Made by a program: the position numbers and the translations under genes. Positions 38,101 to 50,100 of a stretch of 64,000 nt of DNA are shown here, piece by piece. The notes below the pieces were generated by a model. It saw only the letters and a program-made list of their open reading frames with translations. It did no database searches and was not told the DNA's origin. The stretch is from positions 127,844,001-127,908,000 of the forward strand of contig JBITNC010000001.1 of assembly GCA_050084985.1 (NCBI GenBank), given 5' to 3'. This stretch comes from Nageia nagi (lineage: Eukaryota > Pinophyta). Within the stretch, counting starts at the first letter, position 1, and every line of letters begins with the position of its first letter.

Positions 38101-41100
38101 TAATACCGTGCAGCATTATCTTTGAGTTTTTTCATCCAACCTATGTGAGCTAGAATCATTATGGTTGTTTAATACATATCTTCTAATCCATTACATTTGC
38201 CAGATATGTGTATTTCAACTCTGAGAGCGGGGTAGAGGAAGTACAATTTGCAACATGAATGGCCTTCCCCTCATTGTAAATCTTTGATTTGCTTACAAAG
38301 TTGTGTATGTTGATTTTTCTCAAATAATGAGTTTTGAATGATTGAGTAAAGTCACCACATCTACTTGCTGTGCCATGTCAGGAGAATATTGGAAGCAAAG
38401 GCGCAGAACCTGCAAATCACAAGAAAGGCTCTGGATTTTTTGCATCCTCGGAAGGGGCTTCTTTCAGTGCAAATTCATTTGTTGAACTAAATCTTTCACG
38501 TCCATTGCTGAGAGCATGTGAGGCTTTGAGCTATCAAAAGCCAACTCCAATTCAGGTTTTGCAGGCCTTCACTAATCATTTTGTTTTGCATATTTCAGTG
38601 TGTGCATGTTGATGCATTGCATACCGTCACATGTGAAAACTTTTGTATGTATCCCTTATTGTAATGCGAATTCATTTGCCTAACATTGCTCTAAATGGTT
38701 GTTTTTACGTTGTGGCTTTGCAAACTCGAACATTTCTTGGGAGAAGGAAACATCATAGTCATTTGCTTTTGTATTGAATAATTTACTAAACCGAATTTTT
38801 CTAAGGTCATTATTGAGGGAATGCCAATTTCATGGCTTGCAACATCTTTCTTGCATTTTATTATGAAAGGGTTTTACAAGGATTTCCTGTTATTACATGT
38901 TGGGTTTGACCTATGCTTACCTGGAGAGTGGATTTGATGTCTTATCAAAAGTAGTGGAATTGTAGCCTACTTATTGGTCTCAAGTATTTACTGTATAGAT
39001 CGGAATTATATATTCCACGCAGAACTTCATGCAGGTGAATATTTCTAAGAAATCTAAAGATGTGAACTGTTTACATGCAGCCTTGTCATAGCAATTGGGC
39101 ATCGGGAGTTAATGAAGAGAAATACAGTAAAACATAAAGCTGGTTGTTTTCTGTCCCCAAATTTAGCATATCTGCTATGGAACATTCTGATAGGATCTCC
39201 AGTAAACAGGTCATGAGCCAAAATCGCAAGAAATATAAAATCTATCTTGCTTTTAGTGGTAAACTATTCTAACATATACAGGAAATGTGTTAAATTCATG
39301 ATTGAATTTATACATCAAATCAACTCTACATTTGTGAGAGTGAGATGTTAAAAAACAAGTCCACTCTACTTGAGAATTGTACCAATTTATTTTTTATCAT
39401 TTTAAATTGAAGCTTCACAAGAGAGTTGAATGTTTCTAAGTAAATTAAGTTAAAGGTTTACTTTGATTATGTGAGCTAGCATGCTAATAATGTCTTTAAA
39501 ACAAAGCATGGAAAAGTCTGCTGTATGCAAATTTGCATCAGAAACTTGACATACAGAAACAAATTCAATTTCCTTAACTGTCGGTAAACAATTTTATCAT
39601 TCATTTCTCTTCTGTATGGATTATCTCTAATTGATATATATATATTTTGGTTGGTAAATACACCCAGTTTTTTCTCAGGAGTGGGTTCCGGACAAGCCCA
39701 CCATTAGCGGGACCCTGCGGCTCCTTGGATTGACTAAAGTCCAACTTCCAACGACCCCCCACGGAGAATCGAACCTATGACCACCTGGGCATCACCCAAG
39801 TGCGTCTGCCATTCGACCCCCGCAGCGGGGCTATCTCTAATTGATATATGCCAAAACTGCAACAAATGAGCATAAAGCCCAAATCCATTCTTTGCCAATT
39901 TTGAATTTTATTTTATTTGTCTCCATCTGGGTAATGACAAACTTTTAACCATCTTATTGCCTGCAATGTGTTAGATAGGGTGCATGTTCTTGTTAATCAA
40001 GTCATTCCCTATGATTGCATGCCCTCATTGAAGTTTAAAGACCTGCAATCTTGAACTTTCATGATGTATGATAGACTTTGAGTTGCAAACCTTGATGGAT
40101 CAATTTACAAACAGTGCTACCTCAAAACAGATAACTAGGATGTGAAAGATGGGAATAGGAAAGTACTTGGCGTTGAGAAGGTCTTGTATACACTCCTTGA
40201 AGCACATGGATGTGCTCAAAATTTACTCTCATTTCAGCTACTCACATAACATGGTATACTGCTGACTGGTAACATTAATATCTCACTATACCCACAAATC
40301 TTTCTTCAGAAAAAACTTTCAACAGTCAGGATTTGATCTCAAGTATTTTTCTTCCATAATAAGTTGTGTAGTTTCTTCAAAAAATTAACAATATCTTGAG
40401 GCAAAATAGCTGGAAAATAACCTACCAAAATATATTATCTTGGTCAATTTTTTGAGAGATTTGTACTGGAAAGTAATCTATAGCAAGCCTATAGAAATGA
40501 CACGTAAGGTTTTGTTCATCTAGTTGTGCAAAATGTGCTTTGACATCCTAAAGGTCAATATTCTCTAAGTTACTGTTTTCACTTTCAACATATGAAGTGG
40601 TAAACGTAACTTGAAACATCAATTTTTTTACAGTTCTTAATGATGAGCTTTAATTAATTGTGAATTTGTTGCCATTGTGAATGCAGGCAGCTTGCATACC
40701 ATTGGCATTAACTGGGCGTGATATTTGTGGGAGTGCTATTACTGGGTCTGGAAAGGTGAGTTACATGCGGGTTTTATAGTATTAGTTTGTCAGTACAAGA
40801 TATCTAGTTTTTCCTTTATTTTTGGTGCATGTGGATAGGAGGGAGAGAGGGCTGATATGATACAGAATGTGTTTTTGTATCTAATTATTTTTTAAATCCT
40901 ATAATGAAATTTGAGAAGTATGATTTTTATAGTATCCATGAGATACATTTGTCTCATTTTCATTCTTAAATCATATTTTGCTGCTTAATATCAGTTGATC
41001 ATTTTCCCTCTTTGGCTACAGACAGCAGCGTTTGGCTTACCAGTGCTGGAGAGATTACTTTTCCGACCCAGGCGTATACCAGCCATAAGAGTTCTAATTC

Positions 41101-44100
41101 TTACTCCAACAAGAGAACTAGCTGTGCAGTAAGTATTTGTAGTTGCTGTATCTCCTGTATTAATTTGTATGGTTTGTACAAGAAATGCAAAACATAGCTT
41201 CATATTGCACAATGAGAAGTGAATATTTACATGCACATAAGATCTGTTACTGATCCAAGCTATGCTAGAACACTTGCGTATTAATATAATAATACTGAAT
41301 TAGATCACATTGTATGCAAAGAGATATAAGTACCTTAATAACATTAATAGTGTTAGAAATCAGCAAACTGTAACAGAATAGTAGAAATGTAACTCAGACA
41401 AACAGAGACATTTAATGTAGAAAACCTTGCAATGTGCAAAGAAAAATCACAGGGCAATGGCAGCCCAGAACTTTTATTTATCTCAGAAATTTGCAATATA
41501 ACAATGCCAAGTGCATTCCCCTTTAATAGAAAAATAGGAAGATTCCACAACAACTTTGTATCTAAAAGTAGTTGCTTAAATATAGCCTCGTTTAATAATA
41601 GTTGCCTGCTATTAATAAAACATGCTAAAAATAATAGTTGCATGCTATTAATAAAACAGAAGAACATCAGAGATCTGTATATTGACTTCACCTCCTAACA
41701 TTCTCCCACTTGAAGTCTACATACAGGAATTCTTTTGCCTACCTCTCCTATCCAAGCTACCATTTGCCCAATGCTGCCTTCATTAAGCTCAAAGAAGTTA
41801 CACACCAATCAAACTTCTCTCTATAGTAAATAGCAATATTTGAAGTTCTTCTTAAGTATCTGAATATTCACTTCGCTGCAGTCCAATGCTCCTTATCAGG
41901 ATTCGCAATGAACTGCCTAACAACTCTCATTTCTTGGGCAATGTCCATTTCAGTGGTCACCATGGCGAACTTGAGACTTCCTACTGCTGATGAGCTTGAT
42001 ATACAAGACATCCTTGTCTTCTCTTCTTCTGTACTAGGAATCTTTTCAGAAGATAATCTGATGTGTGGTGGAAGTGGGGTAATAACTGGTTTTGCATTCT
42101 GCAAATTGAAGTGCTGCAGAATATTTTCTTCATATGAATTTTGACCATAAACATTTGCCACAAAGCAAGCTTTATATTGCTCTAACAATCCATCATTGTT
42201 TTTCTTTATATTGTACATGCATTTATTACCAACAGTCTTTCTTCCAGTTGGAAGATCTACAATCTTCCTTGTTTCATTCTTGTGTAGATCTTCTATTTCC
42301 TTATCAATGGCTTTTCTCCATTTTTTTGCATTCTCAGATTCTTTAACTTTCTGAAATGAGCTAGGTTTACCAACATTAGTTAGCAAAGAAAAACAACATT
42401 GTAAATCAGGAGAATGCCTCAGCGAAGGATGTCTATTTCTGCTTCTGTTGATCAGTATGTTATACAAGATGGATATCTATTTCGAGGGGGAATGTTGATC
42501 AACATGCATATCTTCACTTTCATCAACATTCATATCAACTGAAACAGGCACAATTTTAGGTGTTAGTAGTTCCTATTTCTTTTGCATGGACTTTTCATTA
42601 ACAATAACATCCTGGTTAAAAATTGTCTTGTGGGCAGTAGGATCCAACAATTTATACCCCGTGATGCATGCATTGTATCCTTTAGTGTATTCAAGCCTTA
42701 ATCATCAAATAAAGTCCATAATATATGAAGCATGTAAATATTGTTTTATGCTAACAGGGCTCGATCCAATGAATTTAGAAAGCTCGTATTTCTAACTTCT
42801 GATTAAAATGATATGTCTACACTGGAAAATGAACAAGACACTTAGGGATTAAACTTGCATAACTTGAATTTTCTACACTGATATACTTCATTTTTTGGAT
42901 AATCTAGCTTTTTGTTTTCTTGTTAAGTATTTAAACTCAAGACAAATTCAGAATTTACTTTTGGAGACAACTAACAAGTTTAGCTTCCAAGATTGGTTCA
43001 GTTAAGATAATTGAAGATCACAAACAAGATACTGAGTTTCTGTAATCATTCAGATGAATACATTGACTAATAGTTGTTAGAGCATCCAAACGTCTATGGT
43101 GTTATTATCTACTATACTAATGTATTCGGATGTTTGTGCAACATCTAGTACACACAACAAATATTTATGTACACTACAAAAATATTTGTAAGGGTTTCCA
43201 GGGCAAGTAAAAGTTCATACTCAAAAAGTTGGTTGTTCTCTTGATTGAAGGGACCGTTGTCATTGGCATAGAACCTTTTGTCTACTTAAGCAAGCCAATA
43301 ACTTGAAAAGTATTTTGCAAGAAGTAGCTTTGCAGTTATCATCTATCTATTTAAGAACAAGACCTAGAGTTGTTTAAAAAAGTAGCTCGATAATGTAAAT
43401 GTTGAACTCTGCAATCAAAGATGGGGAATACTTCAATTACTCATCTGATGAAATTAAGTTATATATGTAGAATGCAAGTCACCTGCAAATTCCATTAAAA
43501 CTTTAAAGATAGAAATTTAAATTGTTAAAATTATTGTTTGGCTTGATAATGTAAATGTTGAACTCTGCAATCAAAGATGGGGAATCCTTCAATTACTCAT
43601 CTGATGAAATTAAGTTATCGCAAATTCCATTAAAACTTTAAAGATAGAAAGTTAAATTGTTAAAATTATTGTTTGGCATTTTTGGCATTTAAAACTTTTT
43701 TATGGTGATGCCTTCGTTGTTTTTCAGTAAAGTTTCCCTACAATTATCTCAAAATTTGACAAAGTTGTTTAAAAAACAAATTTCACCATGTTGAAGATTA
43801 CAGAGCTTGTTTGAATTTTTTTATTTTGAGTAACACTTAATTAATGCACTTTTTACTGAGAAGTTTGTTGAATATTGCCTGCTTCATGTTTGTCAAAGAC
43901 AGTCTTCATACCTATGGTTGCAAACAAGAGGAAAATAGGCTTGTAGCTACTGATGTTGATAAAAGTTAAAACATTTTCGTATATTTATACATCCACATGA
44001 AGAAGGTTTAACATAATTCAAGATTATTCAAATGGCTATTTTGCTGCTCCGAGTATCATTATCTCTTTATTGAACTTTAACTTTCATGTATCCCTGAAAA

Positions 44101-47100
44101 GATGTGTGATTCTGATATGGATGAAAGCTTCAATTCTAATAGTGATTAAGGTTTTCAATGATCAGATCCTAGAGGATCAATATTAAAAAATGTTAGCAAC
44201 ATGTTTAGTAAATAATTATTTCATCAATTCAAATGAATAGCCATGGTTTTTCACCCATTGGCCAAGGAAATATCACATGAACATTATGCAATGGTTACAA
44301 AGATGAATAGTTTTGCTAAATCTAACACAGGAAGTTTTTGATTTGTAAACAAAATCTTTACAACATGCTTGTGATTTGTAATGTAATTGGAGTGATTATT
44401 ATTTTCCTATCTTGTAAATTATTTAATTCTATTTGACACATTGTTAATATTTTCGGCTCTTGAGATACCTCTCTGCTCATTCCGATTCCTAGAGAAAAGA
44501 AATTTTCCTTTTGAGATTTGTGTTTGGATTAATATTTACTGTTTGCATTTGACCTTGCAAAATTTATATTATATACTGGTTTTAGTGATTAACTTGTTTC
44601 TTGTGGGAATGGTAGTGTGGATAAACTATAGTTTGCTTCTGCTTCTTTGATACAAACAGGGTGCATAGCATGCTGGAGAAGCTTGCACAGTTTACAGACA
44701 TCCGCTGTTGCCTTGTTGTTGGGGGTCTGTCAACTAAGGTTTGTATAATATGATGATGCATCTTCACCTTGCTTATTTACTCATTTTGATTTCTATGGTT
44801 TGGCAAAAGCTTTATATTAATTCACATCTTGGATTCTCCAAAATTGAGTTTGGTTGACTGATAGTATTTTTCATAAATTGTAAGACATTGATCACGGTAT
44901 TTTACATGACCTTGTCAATTTCTAGGTCCATTGCTTAGCTTTGTATTGCATATGTATTGATTTCCATTTTCTGGTGAAGTGCATTGTTGCTTTAAAGCCA
45001 ATGGTTTCCTATTTCCTAAGCCTACGGTTTCCTATTTCCTAAGCCTATTGTTTCCTATTTCCTTGCTTCTAGAATATTGCCTGTAACTTGGATATTAATA
45101 CTTTACAAAACCATGATAAAGAAAGTTGAAAACCTCTTACTTATTTATATTTGGCTTTTGCATATACAGAATTATTACTCAAATGATGTGTTGATGAACA
45201 CTTGTTTTAGTATACTGGATGTTGCTTTTGACTTCTGCTTTTCCTAAACTTCCCTCTTTCATCAGTGCCTTTACAGAGTTCGAAAGGGCTAGCAATTTAT
45301 TCTTGTTTTGTTCTCTTGATTTCCATGTACAGCACAGTGGAATTAAAATATGTGATTTTGTTTTTCTTATTTGTAATAGCTGCCTTCTTTCAGGTGCAAG
45401 AAGCAGCATTAAGGTCTCGTCCTGATATTGTTGTTGCTACCCCTGGACGAATGATAGACCATTTACACAATGCACAGTCAGTGGGATTGGAAGAACTTGC
45501 AGTGTTAATTCTTGATGAGGCAGATCGTCTTCTTGAGCTTGGATTTACTAATGAAATTCAAGAGCTGGTAATGGAATAAAAAATATATTCTAGCATTTTT
45601 GGCCAATGGCTTGGTTACGTGCTATATGTGTAGACTGTATTGGCTTCCTTTCTTAATGCAAATATTTGCACTTACAGTCAATGTTAACAATGTCCTTTGT
45701 TGTTTATGGCTTATTATGTCACTAAAATATTCAGTAGTCATGCATATTTCAGGTGAAAATCCATTTAGTGTTGAACAAACTAATCTGTTTGTTATATTTG
45801 TTATCTGTTTTCAAATTGACAACTACAAATTGGCAAAGGACTGCACCTTCATGGGTGATAGATGGGGTTGAGAGTTCGTATTTTTGAACCAGTCAGATGA
45901 GTTAGTCCTTTAGATATAGGGCACTTATAATGTTGTTTATGCTATGTTGATCCTTTGTGTTCTTGGCATTTTATGAAAACAGCTTGTAATGGTTTTGACA
46001 TAAATCACATGATAAAGAGGTCACAAGATCCGAGTATTTAGTTAATTTAGCCCCAGAATAAGGCGTTGTAATACATCTACTTGTTGATAAATATTTGCAT
46101 AATATTTTGATTAATAGCTTGATTTTGAAATGGGATTTGTAGAGGATGATAGCAATGTTAAGTTTAGTGAGTAAGCTATTGACCCCAAGGGCCAAATCTT
46201 TTGATCTATAATTACTAATTATGATATTTCAAGGTTAGATGGGAATGTATTCCTCCTCCCAGGGGATTGTCTTTGCCCCTTGAGCGTGCCCAATACTAGG
46301 GGACAGCATTGAAGACATCTCTTGCCATTCCCAATTCATGGGCGAAGTCCTACGATGTCTCAATTATGCTCAGGGACTTCCTCAGGCTGTTCTTGATATG
46401 AATCTTGAAGGGAGGATATCTTAGGATGACTCGTCATCCTTGATATGACTTAGGGATGCTTTGGGTGTCCTTGGATGTACTGGAGATGCCCACTCATCCC
46501 TAGGAATATGAGGCTCAATAACTTAAGGTAACAACCAAACTAACTATAGCTTTTAACTTCTACTGTATACATAGTCATCAATACTCATGATTCCTCCCAA
46601 CAATAGGAGCATTCAAATCCAATGCTTTCAAAAGAGAATGAAAACCTTAAGTCATTTGGTGGTAAGGTATTGAATGTGATTTGGCATTGCCTTGACAAGT
46701 CTAGCGAGTCTTGCTGTTGAAGGTGTTGTGCCTTACACAACTCGCCCCTTAAATTTTGCAATTTCGGGGACCCTTGACAATCTGGAGCCTTGAATGTGAA
46801 GTCAAAACCATTCCCCCTCATCTCCAATAAATCCAAAATTAAGCCCATAACCCTGAAATCGAAGTGCAATCGCCTATCCAGCCCTAGCCATCTCAAATCG
46901 TATAGTAAAACCCTCGTAAATCGACTAAGTTTGGCCGAGTGCAGATCAAGTCTAGGTGGTATAGGGAAGTCCAAGTCAAGATTCAAGATGAAACGGACGG
47001 AACCCGGCTCCTCTTGGGCCTGGCGCATGCTCCAAGAAGACAAGATTATGTCTTTTTGGGATGTGTGCTCAGCCTGGAAGAAAGCTTGGCTTTGAAATTA

Positions 47101-50100
47101 AGTCCCAAAACGTAAATTGGGCCACTCCTTGACCCAACGCACGCCATGAAAAGACAAAATCTTGTCTTTCTGGGACATGCGCTAGGACAAGAAGGATCCT
47201 AGGACAAATCAAGCCCGGAAAAGGACAGGTTAGTGCTTGAGAAGGTTGGTGCAAGCCTCAAAAAGACAATCTTGTCTTCTGGGAGCATGTGCCCAAGCCC
47301 AAAGGTTGCCCGGGAAGACTTGGAGCTCAAAAAGAAGAAATACACTCATCTAAGGAGCTGGCGCATGCCTCAAAAAGACACAATCTTGTCTTTTTGGAGC
47401 ATGCGCCTAGCCCAGGAAGCCCTCCAGACGGGACGAAATAGAGAATTTGGCTAAGGCACGGAGTTTTGAAGCATGTAACACACTCCAGCATGGCTAGAGG
47501 GGTTGGCGCATGCCTCCAAAAGACAAAAACATGACTTTTTGGAGCATGCGCCAAGCCTAGGAAAGTACCAGGGTGGAGCAAGTATGGGAAAATGACTAAG
47601 TCTAGGGATCAGGAGGCCAAAACAAGGCAAATCTGGCCATTTGCAACCCAACACATGCCACAGGAAAACAAGATTGTGACTTTTGGGAGCATGCGCCTAG
47701 ACTGGGGAAGCTGGAGAAGTTGGAGGGAGTTTCAAAAAGATAAGATCCTATCTTTTGAAACCATGTGCGAGGTTTGGGAGGGACCTTGGGTCAAGTCAAG
47801 AGGAGAAAATGAGCAAGTCAAACCCCAAAGAATTAAGCACCAAGCAAAATCAAGCTTAGGACGGTGCTCTAAGGTCAAGTTGGACGAGCAGGAACACTAG
47901 GAGGGCCAACGTTGGGAATGCAACCACCCCAGGGGTTGGTGAATGCTTCAAAAAGACAAAACCTTGTCTTTTGGGAGCATGTGCCAGGCCAAAAGAGCCT
48001 CCAAAATCCCAACTGTTGGTCCTGGATGGCCAGGAATAGGCTTTCAAGATGGCACACATCTCGAGGTCGGCCACTTCAATGGTTGAGATGTGTTCTTTTC
48101 CAAAACTAGCCGACTAGGGTTTTCAAAATGCCCACATCAGCTATAAATATCAACTTGGGGACCTCATTTTCCCAAATTCAAATCGCACTCTTCTACAATT
48201 ATGCTGAAATTGTAGATTTTTGAGTTTCAAATCCGTCCATTTGCTTGGGGAGGCTTGCACAAGAGATATGGGAGGTTAGGAGGAAGACGTGGGGGTCATA
48301 GGCTTGCCAAAAAAAGCACTACATCACCTTGGAGGGTCCCTGTCATTCGTCAGGGCACCATGACTAGTTCCAAAAGCAATTCGGCCAAGGATTATGCACG
48401 AGGTCTGGAATACATCAAGCAAGAATGCCTCGTCACCATATGCAAGTGACAATACCCCTTGCCCCAAAGGGCTAAATATGGAACAGATGGATTTTCAGGT
48501 ATAGTTCTTGGAGGAAGACACCACCATCCAGGAAGCAGATGAGGTAGTGGCCGAGGTCAGACACCTTCTCCTTAGCCTAATGATGACTGAGGATGTGAAC
48601 TCCTACCAAACAGGAAGTCACTTGAGGCATATGCTGTGGGCCCAAACATGGAAGGACGAAATGCAAAGAATGGTGAATGAGGCCAAGGAGAGCATGACTG
48701 CCAGCAGACCAAAGTTCTCAGAGATGCTGAGTGAGGTGGAGCAAATGATAGAGTTCTTGGCAGCTGGGTTCGAAGACCGAGTTGCGGGCTTGGGCCCACC
48801 ATTAGCTTAGTCATTTTTATTTTCAGTTGTTTTATATTCGCATCTTCCAGTTGGACATTTTAATATTATTTTATTCCCAAACTCATGAAGGATGAGGATT
48901 TGCTCCCACGAGTTTGGAGGATATTTTGTAATGCCATGTGGCAATTTTTTCATTTGATAGCCTGTTATTTCGTGAATTAGGGTTAGGGCAACACTGTTGG
49001 TTGCTCCTAACATTATTTATACCCCATTCTGACTCATTTGTAGGGGATGGACATTTTGACATCTTAATACAACTTTGCTGTGCCAAATTGCTTTTAAGTG
49101 TTGAAGGTGGTGTATGTGGATGTTATTGTGATGATATACTTGTTCATGTTGCAATAGTGGATGTGAATGAATGCTAGATAGTGTTATCTGTTTTCTTCTG
49201 TCATTACATGATGTTAGCTTAGTTTCCTTGGTGCATTTCATAAACTTCACTGGAGTGGATGAGAGGTTGCTTGCATATCTTGAGAAGTAATTGACTGATA
49301 TCTCATGGGGGCATTTCACTATTGGCAGTATTGGTTTGATGATCTTGGGATGTCTCATTGATTTTATTCGACACAGGGACTTCACCCGTTGTTGGCTGGT
49401 GGATTGGATAGTGGGTGCTTGGAACCCGCATTGAACCCAAGTGAGTCAACTTCCAAGAGTCTTTATCAAGCCCATGAATTAGCATGTCTACTCTTGCATC
49501 CCCTTCCCATAGTCTTTCCACCATTTAATCTTTCTTTAATTTCTTTTATTTTTCACTTTCTTTTTGCGGCTTTCACACCCCAATTTCCCTTTTAGTACTC
49601 AAGAAGCAGCCTTGGTGAAGCCCAAACACAGAATAATCTGAGTCCCTTGAATCCACACATGATATTCATGTTGGTGGTAGCTTTAAACATCTTAACTCTC
49701 CCTTGGGTTGTTCTTGCATAACCAACGAAGCCAAACCTTTGGGGTAACTAGTCCCCATAGTGGGAGGGAGTAATGCCCCTTCACCTGAGATGTTGGTGTT
49801 TTTCCCACTACTCTAGAGTAGGAAAGAAAAACGGAGGAGGGTCGAACGTGTGTGTCTAAACCAGTGTTACTTCTTTATTACACCTTACCAAGTTGGGACC
49901 CAAGAAAGATCCAACTCGGTATAACTTCAGACCTAGGAAAGACCATCAACAAATCAGAGACGAGTTGTCCTCCCGGAGATCTGACGAAGCTCAACTACAA
50001 GTACCTGGAGAGACTTCCACATCGATCTCATCCGACACGTCTTTCACTAGTCCCCAACACTCAACTCCATTCCAAATCCTACGCAACCGAGGGTTCAACC

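Larger units (their letters stand above)
41351..42690 (-). mobile_element. E7: copia remnant in helicase intron 4 (3' LTR plus deleted pol)
   Basis: From right to left: integrase end ([21 protein letters not shown], about 42690-42570), a linker, then a 199-codon open piece (42467-41868), a short tail, a polypurine tract (AAGTGGGAGAATG, complement of 41701-41713) and a 350-bp LTR (41351-41700, TGTTAG...CTAACA). The 5' part of the element is absent. In the open piece, RT runs from [16 protein letters not shown] to VYGQNSYEE and then jumps to [17 protein letters not shown], so the catalytic palm with YVDD is deleted. Confidence 0.82.
46724..48240 (+). repeat. E5 5' LTR, U3 and promoter part (3' end not resolved)
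   Basis: The start is fixed by comparison with 56907. Includes the inverted-repeat array (47007-47995) and a TATA box TATAAATA (48142-48149). I could not place the LTR end or primer site because the right LTR is truncated before that point; it probably lies between 48300 and 49800. Confidence 0.75.

Noticed and set aside
46585-48109. ORFs on both strands in the E5 LTR (for example [15 protein letters not shown]-like frames)
   Set aside because: They repeat with each hairpin unit and with the second LTR at 56903-57226; repeat translation, not genes.
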